The notes under the pieces were generated by a model. It was not told the origin of the DNA, ran no database searches, and saw only the letters and a list, made by a program, of their open reading frames with translations. Source: Clostridia bacterium (GTDB lineage: Bacteria > Bacillota > Clostridia > Lachnospirales > Lachnospiraceae). From it: DNA of 64,000 nt. The position numbers and the translations under genes are program-made. Shown here piece after piece: positions 34,535 to 43,167 of this stretch. Where the stretch lies: the NCBI GenBank assembly GCA_910574475.1, contig CAJTAT010000001.1, positions 682,001 through 746,000 on the forward strand, given 5' to 3'. Numbering within the stretch: the stretch's first letter is position 1; every line of letters begins with the position of its first letter.

Positions 34535-35989
34535 CTATTGTAAATTGTCTCCAAAATATTTCATTACCTTGGAAAAGTAATCCATTTCCCCATCAAGATG
34601 TGGGTTCTCATATATAGATAGTTCATCATAAATGGCTCCAATATTTTTTCTTACTCCATCTGGCTTTATTGAGTCAAGTAGCACATCTAGAATTTGCTGC
34701 TCTTTTACTTTATTATTACAATGGAAATAAAGCAGTATTTCTAACTCACGAATTGTCATAACAAAACATAGGGGATCTTTCTCAAAAATTTCTCTCTTTG
34801 ACAACTCAATAATAGCCGTATTAGAAAACTCATCATACAACAAAATAATTTTTATCACAGGAGCATCTACCTTGCCGTTAATCTGAGCATAACTACTGTT
34901 CAGTTGTACGTATGCTTCGCTTATCGTACGATCAAAAAATATGTTCACTGATTCCAAATTAGGGACCTGTTGTTTAGCATCTAGTTTAAGTAATGATGCT
35001 TTTGACTCAACAAGTAATTGAAGCATACCAAAATCAAACAGAAAATCAGCACCTTTTTTCGCTCCAGCGGACAATATCTTGTACTCAGAAGTTTTGCAAT
35101 AATTCAAAGCTAAATCTCTAATATAATCTTCAAATAGCAATCCAAACGCATTAACAAATTTCTGAGTCCCTTGCTTAAAGTAATAATCTCTAACAAGCCA
35201 ATAAAGCCCATTTCCAACCATCATTGCAACAAGATACATACTTACAGCCAGATATACTCCATACCTTTGAGTTTTAATAAAAGGCTTTGAATATAATAGT
35301 TGTTTCCCCAACGAATGTTCTCGTAATTCTTTGTAATCGCAAGAATAATACTCAATAAACTCAGTGATATTTTCTGTGGTTAAAATAGTATTTTCTTTTC
35401 TACAGTATAGGTCCTCTGGAGCTGATAGCGGATCTGGATGTTGACTGCAAAGCCAAAATATCATAAGAAGTATAGCAACATAATCATCTGCTGAACAACC
35501 GAACACTTTCTTTACGGCAGCATTGATATCTATGTCATTTCTATGTTTAAAATTTTTTGCTGCTAACAGAATATAATAATCTCTGTTAAATTTATCAAAT
35601 ATCCACCATAAATTTTGATATTGGAACTGTTCGGCTGTCATTCCTAAACCAACACGAAATACTTCATCGCTATCGGCGTTTTTTATACTTTCCGCTGACG
35701 AATGTTCGTTGTCATATTCACGGTATAAATCAACAAGTTGTTCTATAGATGCAACTTTATCAGCCTGTCGATAATCGTTACTCTCTTTTACCGAGAGAAA
35801 TGCAATATTAGGAATGTCCCACGCTGATAACTGTACTGTCAGTTTTTGGCGTTTTCCATAATGGATAACAGGTATTTCTACTTTTCGCATACATTGGTTA
35901 TTTTTGAACATCTCAATAGATATTTCTGAGAATTTATAAATAAGTCCGTCAGTATTTATCTTTTTAACCTCAGAAACAAAATTTTTCAT
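34535..35989 (-). CDS. Unrecognised 484-residue protein with a PD-(D/E)XK nuclease-like signature
   Basis: Start chosen at the ATG at 35989 (MKNFVSEVKKINTDGLIYKF), with GGAG seven bases upstream. I do not recognise the family. In the C-terminal half a possible nuclease core is visible: Glu in GLLFEDYIRDLAL (about residue 287), Asp in KKGADFLFD (about 315) and E-x-K in LLVESKAS (about 328-330), the order and spacing expected of PD-(D/E)XK enzymes. The N-terminal half has a predicted beta region then helices (YVAILLMIFWLCSQHPDP; YLAVSMYLVAMMVGNGLYWL). Cytoplasmic, no signal. In an island with RhuM, DUF2971 and toxin-antitoxin genes, a defence role is plausible but unproven. Confidence 0.7.
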   Translation of the reverse strand: MKNFVSEVKKINTDGLIYKFSEISIEMFKNNQCMRKVEIPVIHYGKRQKLTVQLSAWDIPNIAFLSVKESNDYRQADKVASIEQLVDLYREYDNEHSSAESIKNADSDEVFRVGLGMTAEQFQYQNLWWIFDKFNRDYYILLAAKNFKHRNDIDINAAVKKVFGCSADDYVAILLMIFWLCSQHPDPLSAPEDLYCRKENTILTTENITEFIEYYSCDYKELREHSLGKQLLYSKPFIKTQRYGVYLAVSMYLVAMMVGNGLYWLVRDYYFKQGTQKFVNAFGLLFEDYIRDLALNYCKTSEYKILSAGAKKGADFLFDFGMLQLLVESKASLLKLDAKQQVPNLESVNIFFDRTISEAYVQLNSSYAQINGKVDAPVIKIILLYDEFSNTAIIELSKREIFEKDPLCFVMTIRELEILLYFHCNNKVKEQQILDVLLDSIKPDGVRKNIGAIYDELSIYENPHLDGEMDYFSKVMKYFGDNLQ

Positions 35990-36271
35990 AATAATCTCCA
36001 TTCCACCTCTTTCGTCTAGCGGCACAAATAGTAATAAAAGTGGTTCACACTCTCGTCCCTATCTGCTTGCCAACGACTTAAACATCTTCACCAATTCCGC
36101 AACACAAGAATTCTCAGTCATATCTTTCATGGAAAATTCAAAAGCCTGCACAACAGCTCAATGCCAATACAATCCACATATAAATAATTAGTTTTTCTCT
36201 CATAATCGCCACCGCTCTATTTCTTGCATTATATTATATAAGGAAAGGGCAGACGGTTCAAATATACAAAA

Positions 36272-37912
36272 TCAAATCATCCGAAAATGTTCCAACGCCT
36301 CCCTTATCGCCGCTTCTTTCTCTGGCGGGCATTTCAGTTGTCTGGAATTTTCCAATTTGGGCAGATTATAGTTTACCCTCTCAATAATACCGCATTTCTG
36401 CTTTACCTGTGCAATATAAAGATTACTGACTTTCAATCCACTTTGCTTCAAAACATAATCCTTAATCTCCTCATAGGTTGCTTTGCTCTCCGCCGCCGTC
36501 AAATCAAGCTCATCCATCTCTAATTTCACATTGATATGTTTCAACTTATTTGATTTAAGTTTGGAAAGCAAACACGCAACTTCCACCCCCACTGTCTGCC
36601 CAAACATGTCCACAGGCTGTACCCGTTCCAAATCATACCCATGCCCACAGAGGTACTTCAAATCCCGTGCCAGTGTGGCAGAATCACAGCTTACATACAC
36701 AATCCGCTTCGGTTTCATGCAAATCATAGTTTCCAGACATTTCTCATCACAGCCCTTCCGGGGCGGGTCAACCACGATGACGTCTGCGCAGATCCCTTCT
36801 TCTTTATATTTCTCAGGCAACACTTCTTCTGCTCTGCCCACATAGAAGGTAGCGTTGGAAATATGATTCAGCTTAGCATTTTTTCTGGCATCTCGAATTG
36901 CATCGGGAATCACCTCCACACCGTACACTTTTCCCGCTTTCTGTGCCAGAAATAGAGAGATTGTACCAATCCCACAATACAAATCCCAAACCGTTTCCTT
37001 TCCAGTCAATCCTGCGTAATCTAAGGCGATTTGATACAGCTTTTTTGTCTGAACTGGATTCACCTGATAGAAAGAGAGTGGGGATATCTGATAGCGAATA
37101 GGGCCAATTTCATCCGTAATATAAGCCTGGCCGCGTACCGGAAGAATTTCTTCCCCCATAATTACGTTGGTATTTTTCTCATTTACATTAATTGTCAGAC
37201 TTATCATGCCCGGAATCTCAAAGAGCCTATCTGCCAGCTTTTCTATCTCTGGAAACTTTCGTCCATTGAGCACAAGGCAGACCATCAATTCCCCAGTAGA
37301 AAAACCTTTGCGTATCATCACATGACGCACAAGTCCCTTTCCTATAGTTTCATCATAGGGTTCTATCTTCTGTTCCTTCATAAATGTCAAAATTATCTCT
37401 AAAATCTTTTGATTCTCCGGCACTCCTAGCACACAGTCCGTATTGGAGATGATTGTATGGGTCCGGCTGGCATAGAATCCTGTGATGGTCTCCCCCTCCC
37501 GATTCTTTCCAAATGGAAACTGGGCTTTATTTCGATAGTGATAAGGCTCCTCCATCCCAATGACTGGGAGTACAGGTGGGTTTTGAAAACCGCCGATTCG
37601 CTCCAAATGTCCCCGCACTTTATCCTCTTTGTACTGAAGCTGCTTTTCATAGGAAAGGGCCTGCAACTGGCATCCGCCACATTTCTGATGCAGAGGACAG
37701 AGAGGCGGCACTCGATCCTGTGAGGGCGTAAGGATGCACATGAGGCGGGCATAGCCATACTGTTTCTTTGCCTTCATCACTTTGGCTTCCACCACATCCC
37801 CCGGCAAAGCGTCTTTAATAAAAAGAGTATACCCGTCTATCTTTCCTATGCCCTCTCCGTCATTTCCCATTGATTCAATTCTCACTGTCACGAGATCATT
37901 TTTCTGCAACAT
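36272..37912 (-). CDS. rlmD: 23S rRNA (uracil-5-)-methyltransferase RlmD/RlmCD type with a C-terminal extension
   Basis: m5U methyltransferase for 23S rRNA. From the ATG at 37912 (AAGGAAG upstream) it has 546 residues: TRAM domain (about 1-60), Fe-S cysteines CPLHQKCGGCQL (about 73-84), the SAM motif WDLYCGIGTISLFLAQ (about 300-315), VVDPPRKGCDEKCLETM and the catalytic Cys in YVSCDSATLARDL. After GVEVACLLSKL, where RlmD normally ends, an extra ~95-residue tail follows (HINVKLEMDELDLTAAESKA ... QVKQKCGIIERVNYNLPK ... EALEHFRMI). The tail looks like a small separate domain; a remnant of a related tail lies at 33145. An in-frame start at 37969 would run into upstream hairpins and is rejected. 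Confidence 0.92.
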   Translation of the reverse strand: MLQKNDLVTVRIESMGNDGEGIGKIDGYTLFIKDALPGDVVEAKVMKAKKQYGYARLMCILTPSQDRVPPLCPLHQKCGGCQLQALSYEKQLQYKEDKVRGHLERIGGFQNPPVLPVIGMEEPYHYRNKAQFPFGKNREGETITGFYASRTHTIISNTDCVLGVPENQKILEIILTFMKEQKIEPYDETIGKGLVRHVMIRKGFSTGELMVCLVLNGRKFPEIEKLADRLFEIPGMISLTINVNEKNTNVIMGEEILPVRGQAYITDEIGPIRYQISPLSFYQVNPVQTKKLYQIALDYAGLTGKETVWDLYCGIGTISLFLAQKAGKVYGVEVIPDAIRDARKNAKLNHISNATFYVGRAEEVLPEKYKEEGICADVIVVDPPRKGCDEKCLETMICMKPKRIVYVSCDSATLARDLKYLCGHGYDLERVQPVDMFGQTVGVEVACLLSKLKSNKLKHINVKLEMDELDLTAAESKATYEEIKDYVLKQSGLKVSNLYIAQVKQKCGIIERVNYNLPKLENSRQLKCPPEKEAAIREALEHFRMI

Positions 37913-37963
37913 CTTTTCTTCCTTTCCGCATAAAAAATATATCTTTACCATATTTGCTGCACC

Positions 37964-38005
37964 GGGCACCTGTCAGCTTTGCTGATATCCTTCCTTTGGG
38001 TGCCC
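37964..38005. repeat. Nested inverted repeats upstream of rlmD
   Basis: GGGCACC (37964-37970) pairs with GGTGCCC (37999-38005), enclosing TCAGC-TTT-GCTGA (37973-37985). Could be a leader structure for rlmD or part of a processed intergenic RNA. Confidence 0.55.
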
Positions 38006-38013
38006 GTGTGCAT

Positions 38014-38040
38014 AAAAAAAGAATCTCGCTTGCGAGATTC
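38014..38040 (-). terminator. Rho-independent terminator downstream of yhaM
   Basis: Perfect stem GAATCTCGC-AA-GCGAGATTC on the minus strand (38021-38040), followed by TTTTTTT (38014-38020). Separates yhaM from rlmD transcription. Confidence 0.85.
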
Positions 38041-38049
38041 TACACGCAC

Positions 38050-38080
38050 GGCGAGCTTGGAAGAACTTTTCCTGCTCGCC
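38050..38080. repeat. Additional stem-loop in the yhaM-rlmD gap
   Basis: GGCGAGC (38050-38056) pairs with GCTCGCC (38074-38080) over an A/T-rich loop. Third structure in this 208-bp gap. Confidence 0.55.
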
Positions 38081-38120
38081 GCTCGCACCTACTGACAAGG
38101 CAAAACATAGTCAGACATTC

Positions 38121-39077
38121 TTAAATTTTGCAGGGAGCAGAGCTCTTTCTAATATTTGACTCAAATAACCGATTGTATCCTAACCAGTCTTGTTTGTCAC
38201 CTGCTGCCTTAAATACCTCTGTCAAGGTCTCCAGCTTTGCGTCCGTATTGTCCGCCATATTTAGTGCCACAGCTTCAATCAAAGCAGGCTTTTTGGGCGA
38301 ACCATATTCCAGTTCCCCGTGGTGCGCCAGGATACAGTGCTTCAGCTCATTTTCCAGCTTCTTTGGGAATTCTGGAATCTGTCGGATACGCTCTGCCACA
38401 ATCTCGCTTCCCATGAAAATATGTCCCAAAAGCTGCCCTTCGTCTGTATAATCATTTTCTGGAAAGTCAGACAGTTCATAGACCTTTCCAATATCATGAC
38501 ACATAGCTGCTGTATACAGTAAGTCCCGATTCAAGACAGGATACGCTTTTACATAATATTCACAGAGCTTGCACACACTTAAAGTATGTTCCAGAAGTCC
38601 ACCTACAAAACTATGGTGAACACTTTTCGCCGCTGAATGAAGCTGGAAGGCTTTTACAAACTCTGTATCCTCCACAAAAATGCTTTTCAGCAACCGCCGA
38701 AGATGGGGCTCCTGAACCTGGCCTGCAAAGCTCATTAGCTCTTTATACATAACCTCAATATCTTTCTCGCTGACTGGCAGATAATCTGCTGGATGGTATG
38801 TGCCTTCCTGAGCCTTGCGCACCCGCTTCACATTTAACTGTAAAGTTCCCTGAAAGCTGGTGACTTCTGCCATTACATCTACATAATCCAGGGCTTCAAA
38901 CTCTTCAATTCCCTGAGAATTCGGATCCCAAATCTTAGCGTCAATCACACCTGTCTTGTCCTGCAAAATCACATTCTCATAAGCCTTGCCATTCTTGGTC
39001 ATGGCCGATTGCTTGTATTTACACAGGTACACATCCGACACCCGCTCGCCCTCTCTCAGGCTTTCAATATATTTCAT
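38121..39077 (-). CDS. yhaM: 3'-5' exoribonuclease YhaM family (OB fold plus HD domain)
   Basis: 318 residues. An N-terminal OB-fold RNA-binding domain (about 1-95, e.g. VILQDKTGVIDAKIWDPN) and a C-terminal HD metal-phosphohydrolase domain with HHSFVGGLLEHTLSV (about 158-172), MCHDIGKVYEL (about 196-206) and LAHHGELEYGSPKKP (about 249-263). YhaM trims RNA 3' ends in low-GC Gram-positives. Transcribed toward its own terminator at 38014. The gap to the upstream HtrA-like gene holds two tandem copies of the dispersed hairpin repeat. Confidence 0.93.
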   Translation of the reverse strand: MKYIESLREGERVSDVYLCKYKQSAMTKNGKAYENVILQDKTGVIDAKIWDPNSQGIEEFEALDYVDVMAEVTSFQGTLQLNVKRVRKAQEGTYHPADYLPVSEKDIEVMYKELMSFAGQVQEPHLRRLLKSIFVEDTEFVKAFQLHSAAKSVHHSFVGGLLEHTLSVCKLCEYYVKAYPVLNRDLLYTAAMCHDIGKVYELSDFPENDYTDEGQLLGHIFMGSEIVAERIRQIPEFPKKLENELKHCILAHHGELEYGSPKKPALIEAVALNMADNTDAKLETLTEVFKAAGDKQDWLGYNRLFESNIRKSSAPCKI

Positions 39078-39093
39078 AACTTCCTCCCTATTT

Positions 39094-39203
39094 AAAGTCC
39101 CACTCCGGCCCTATCAGCACACGGGGATCTAGAACAAATTTGCAGCCACGTAAACATGTGTCTGTAAATTGTTCTGTGCGCTGCACGGGCCTACGCTGTT
39201 TTT
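39094..39203 (-). repeat. Dispersed hairpin repeat, copy B1 (tandem)
   Basis: About 109 bp. GGCCC/GGGCC outer arms, CAGCACAC/GTGCGCTG middle arms and AGAACAAATTTGCAG/CTGTAAATTGTTCT inner arms make one long imperfect hairpin. Immediately followed by a near-identical second copy. Confidence 0.85.
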
Positions 39204-39313
39204 AAGTCCCACTCCGGCCCTATCAGCACACGGGGATCTAGAACGAATTTACAGCCACGTAAAACATGTGTCTGTAAATTGTTCTGTGCGCTGCACGGGC
39301 CTACGCTGTTTTT
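39204..39313 (-). repeat. Dispersed hairpin repeat, copy B2 (tandem)
   Basis: Repeats B1 at a period of about 109 bp with only a few differences (AGAACGAATTTACAG instead of AGAACAAATTTGCAG; one extra A in the loop). Abuts the stop of the HtrA-like gene at 39314. Confidence 0.85.
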
Positions 39314-40594
39314 CTACTCCAGCCGCTCTAATGCCACGCTGCAGGGGATCTCCTTGTATCCTTCTTTGCCCTCGCGCATAACACTGACTTGAATGACCTG
39401 ATCTTTAGAAAACTTCAGCAGCATTTCTTGAATATCTGCCACACAGGTAACAGGCTGTCCGCTAATCTCTGTAATAATATCTCCCCGCTGAATTCCTCCG
39501 TTCATAGCTGGAGAGTCTGTGTCAACATCCATAATATAGACACCAGGCGGGATTTCCTGCGCCTCGGAAATCTCCTCTGTCACATCTGTGCCAATAATTC
39601 CCATGTAGACAATATCCTGGCTGTTGGAGAGATGCTCTATCACATCCTTCATATCTGAAATTCCATAGGCAGTCAAAACATTTACATTATTAGAATTTGT
39701 ATAAGCATTTTCTATCAAACCAACTACCTGGCCGTCCAGGTTTAAAAGGACTCCGCTGCCTTCCGAAGATTTCACCATATCAGTGACCAAAAGTTCATAC
39801 TCTCCGTCTATCACGCTGACTGTATATCCCACTGCCACCAGATTGCCATAGCGAACAGAGCCTGGGATCCCCGCTGGGCTTCCCACCGCAATCACTGGCT
39901 CTCCTGACCGCAGGTTATTTGAACTTCCCAAATTCGCCATCTGAATACTATCCAGCGTTTCCTGCTGCACATCTGCCAGGTTGACGCTGATCACTGCCAA
40001 ATCAGTCACAACATCATAATTCTTCAAAACAGCGTCCTGGCTGGTCTTATCTGCAAAAGTCACTTGAAGACGATCGGCTGAACGAACCTCAGAGTACACT
40101 GTAAGAATTAAAAGCTCCACTCCGTTATTGCCCACCAGAAGGCCGGAGACCTGCTCTCTGCTCTCGTACGTCTCATTGAACCAGTCCGTATCGCTGCTGG
40201 CAGCCGTAACCATAACCAGGCTCTTTTCACTCTCTGTAGCCACAGCTTTCAGCTTTGTATAAAGCTTCTTATAATCCTCAACTTCCAGTTCCTGTCTCTC
40301 TGTAATTACAATCGGTTCCTGAGGGGGCGTCTGTGGCTGAACTACCACAGGCTCGGGCTCCTCTTCCTCCTCCCGGGGAAGGGTAATATCTGTCCGTTCT
40401 TCTTCTCCGAACTTCTCTTCCATCCAAGGATACATTTTCACAAAGACAAAACAGGCAACTCCTCCACAGAAAATAGCCAGAACCACATGAAACAAAATCT
40501 TGCGGAACATCTTATTTTGGTAAAAATGCTGACGCTTAATCTTTTCTTTTACAAAGGAAAATTCCTGCTCTTCCTGACGTTTTTCTTCTGCCAT
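39314..40594 (-). CDS. Membrane-anchored HtrA-like (S1C) PDZ protein, catalytic His missing
   Basis: 426 residues. Cytoplasmic N-terminus, one membrane helix (about 33-52), acidic/proline linker (about 62-96), trypsin-like domain (about 105-320), PDZ domain (about 330-420, VYIMDVDTDSPAMNGGIQRG DIITEISGQP, given in two parts). Aligned with HtrA/DegP, Asp198 (VVTDLAV) and Ser280 (EGSGVLL) are retained, but the His of TNNHVV is Ser (LTVYSEV, about 168) and the oxyanion loop GNSGGPL is altered. A proteolytically inactive scaffold or sensor is therefore likely. GGAGG precedes the ATG. Confidence 0.85.
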   Translation of the reverse strand: MAEEKRQEEQEFSFVKEKIKRQHFYQNKMFRKILFHVVLAIFCGGVACFVFVKMYPWMEEKFGEEERTDITLPREEEEEPEPVVVQPQTPPQEPIVITERQELEVEDYKKLYTKLKAVATESEKSLVMVTAASSDTDWFNETYESREQVSGLLVGNNGVELLILTVYSEVRSADRLQVTFADKTSQDAVLKNYDVVTDLAVISVNLADVQQETLDSIQMANLGSSNNLRSGEPVIAVGSPAGIPGSVRYGNLVAVGYTVSVIDGEYELLVTDMVKSSEGSGVLLNLDGQVVGLIENAYTNSNNVNVLTAYGISDMKDVIEHLSNSQDIVYMGIIGTDVTEEISEAQEIPPGVYIMDVDTDSPAMNGGIQRGDIITEISGQPVTCVADIQEMLLKFSKDQVIQVSVMREGKEGYKEIPCSVALERLE

Positions 40595-40757
40595 AAGATT
40601 TATCCTCCAAGAGACGGATCTTGGGGCTTATAACCCCTTGTCCACTGAGGGTAACATTCATAATCTTAATTCTAATACATTTTCTTCCTCCTGTCCAGAT
40701 TTTCCGATAATCAAAAACCCCTTTCTTTTCGGCGGAATTTGGGGTAAAATATAAAGC

Positions 40758-43136
40758 ATGAACGACAAAGTACTAAAAACATTGGAATATGATAAAATAA
40801 TAGACAAATTGGCTGAACATGCATCAAGTCAGGGAGGAAAGAAACGCTGCTTTTCCTTAAAGCCCATGCAGAATATGGAGGAAATAATTCGTGCGCAAAA
40901 AGAGACTGGCGACGGACTGCAAAGGCTTTATCGAAAGGGTAGTATTTCATTTTCCGGCGCAAAGGATGTGCGCGCCTCCCTGAAACGGCTAGAGATAGGA
41001 AGCTCCTTAAATATTTTGGAGCTTTTAGAAGTATGCAGTCTTTTAGAGGCTACCAGCCGGGCAAAACAATATTCCCGAAATGATGATATGAAAGAGGAAG
41101 CAGAAGATTCCCTGGATCCTCTTTTTTCTGCGTTGGAACCGTGCACTCCTCTTTCCACAGAGATTCGACGCTGTATCCTGTCAGAAGAAGAGATAAGCGA
41201 TGAAGCAAGTCCTGCCCTGCGCCACGTGCGTCGCAGTATGAAAGTGGCAAATGACAAGATTCATTCCACCCTGTCCAGTCTGGTAAATGGTTCCGCCAGA
41301 ACCTATTTGCAGGATGCCGTCGTCACTCAGAGAAACGGCCGCTACTGTATTCCCGTAAAAGCGGAGTACCGGGGCCAGGTTCCGGGAATGATTCACGATC
41401 AATCTTCCACTGGATCCACCTTATTTGTGGAACCAATGGCTGTGGTAAAGCTGAACAATGACCTGAAAGAATTAAGTATGAAAGAACAGGAAGAGATCGA
41501 ACATGTTCTGGAGCGCTTAAGTGAAGAGACTGCCGCTTATATAGAATCTATTCGTCAAAATTATGAGCTTCTCACAGAGCTGGATTTCATCTTTGCAAAA
41601 GCCGGGCTTGCCAGGGACATGAAAGCCAGTCGGCCGATTTTTAATACAAAAGGAGAAATCCTTATTAAAGATGGCCGGCATCCCCTGCTTGATAAAGAGA
41701 AAGTAGTTCCTGTCACCATCCGTCTGGGAGGCAAATATAACCTTCTAGTGGTAACTGGTCCAAACACAGGAGGCAAGACAGTCTCCTTAAAGACGACCGG
41801 GCTTTTGACCTTAATGGGCCAGTCTGGTCTGCATATTCCTGCTTTTGAACACTCTAAACTGGCACTGTTTGACGAAGTATACGCTGATATTGGGGATGAA
41901 CAGAGCATTGAGCAATCTTTAAGTACCTTTTCTTCCCATATGACAAATATGATACAGATTTTGAAAGAAGCTTCCCCGGATTCTCTCGTTCTCTTTGACG
42001 AGCTGTGCTCTGGAACAGACCCTGCAGAGGGAGCTGCCTTAGCTATCTCCATCTTATCTCATCTGCACAAAATGGGAATCTGTACTATGGCCACCACCCA
42101 CTACAGTGAGTTGAAGGTCTTTGCCCTCTCTACTCCAGGTGTGGAAAATGCCTGCTGTGAATTTGACATTCAGACCTTAAGCCCTACCTATCGGCTTCTT
42201 ATTGGTATCCCGGGAAAGAGTAATGCCTTTGCCATCTCCTCAAAGCTGGGACTGCCTGACTTCTTAATCGAAGAAGCCAAAGGTCATCTCAGTGAACAAA
42301 ATGAAAGCTTTGAAGATCTGCTGGCTGATCTGGAGGCCAACCGGCGGACCATTGAAAATGAACAGGAAGAGATTCAGCGCTATAAAGGAGAGATCAAGTC
42401 TCTGCGAAATGCTCTGGAAAGGAAGCAGGATAAGCTGGACGCTCAGAGGGAGCGTATCCTACAGGAAGCCAATGAGCAGGCCAGAAAGGTTCTTAAGGAG
42501 GCCAAAGACTACGCAGATCAAACTATGAAGAATTTTCACAAGTTCGGCAATTCCAGTATTTCTGTGAGTGAAATGGAAGCTGAACGTGCCCGCCTGCGGG
42601 AAAAAATGAAAAAGACAGAGGAGAGCTTGTCCTCCCCAAAAGATAAGAAGCCCAGGAAAAATTTAAAGGCTTCCTCACTGCATTTGGGAGATCGCGTAAA
42701 AGTCTTAAGCCTGAACCTGGAAGGCTCCGTCAGCACCTTGCCTGACCAAAAAGGCAATCTCTATGTACAGATGGGAATTTTGCGATCCCAGGTCAATATC
42801 TCCGATTTGGAACTGATAGAAGAAAATATCTCATCTTCCAAGCAATTAAACAAGACAGGGGCTGGAAAAATCAAAATGAGCAAATCCATCAGCGTCAGTA
42901 CAGAGATCAATCTCATTGGTATGACAGTGGATGAAGCTCTGGCTCATCTGGACAAATATCTGGACGACGCTTATCTGGCCCATCTACCCTCTGTGCGTAT
43001 CGTTCACGGCAAGGGTACGGGAGCACTGCGTAAAGCTGTTCAGGGGCACCTTAAGCGCTGTAAATATGTAAAGACTTATCGCCTGGGAGAGTTCGGCGAG
43101 GGCGATGCAGGAGTTACAATTGCTGAGTTTCGCTAA
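40758..43136 (+). CDS. mutS2: Endonuclease MutS2
   Basis: 792 residues, full length. MutS2 acts in suppression of homologous recombination and in rescue of collided ribosomes in Firmicutes. MutS-like core and ATPase with Walker A GPNTGGKTVSLKT (about residue 334), Walker B LVLFDELCSGTDPAEG, a long coiled coil (about 510-640, charged Glu/Lys/Arg), a KOW-like strand (LHLGDRVKVLSLNLEGSV) and the C-terminal Smr nuclease domain (EINLIGMTVDEALAHLDKYL, VRIVHGKGTGALRKAV). No Shine-Dalgarno is next to the ATG; a -10-like TAAAAT lies at 40745-40750, so the message may be nearly leaderless. Confidence 0.96.
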   Translation: MNDKVLKTLEYDKIIDKLAEHASSQGGKKRCFSLKPMQNMEEIIRAQKETGDGLQRLYRKGSISFSGAKDVRASLKRLEIGSSLNILELLEVCSLLEATSRAKQYSRNDDMKEEAEDSLDPLFSALEPCTPLSTEIRRCILSEEEISDEASPALRHVRRSMKVANDKIHSTLSSLVNGSARTYLQDAVVTQRNGRYCIPVKAEYRGQVPGMIHDQSSTGSTLFVEPMAVVKLNNDLKELSMKEQEEIEHVLERLSEETAAYIESIRQNYELLTELDFIFAKAGLARDMKASRPIFNTKGEILIKDGRHPLLDKEKVVPVTIRLGGKYNLLVVTGPNTGGKTVSLKTTGLLTLMGQSGLHIPAFEHSKLALFDEVYADIGDEQSIEQSLSTFSSHMTNMIQILKEASPDSLVLFDELCSGTDPAEGAALAISILSHLHKMGICTMATTHYSELKVFALSTPGVENACCEFDIQTLSPTYRLLIGIPGKSNAFAISSKLGLPDFLIEEAKGHLSEQNESFEDLLADLEANRRTIENEQEEIQRYKGEIKSLRNALERKQDKLDAQRERILQEANEQARKVLKEAKDYADQTMKNFHKFGNSSISVSEMEAERARLREKMKKTEESLSSPKDKKPRKNLKASSLHLGDRVKVLSLNLEGSVSTLPDQKGNLYVQMGILRSQVNISDLELIEENISSSKQLNKTGAGKIKMSKSISVSTEINLIGMTVDEALAHLDKYLDDAYLAHLPSVRIVHGKGTGALRKAVQGHLKRCKYVKTYRLGEFGEGDAGVTIAEFR

Positions 43137-43167
43137 GAGTCCAGCACTGTGAATGGAGGAAAACATA

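Noticed and set aside
37912-37969. Longer start for rlmD at 37969
   Set aside because: The extra residues come from an intergenic inverted repeat and lack a ribosome binding site; the ATG at 37912 starts a normal TRAM domain.
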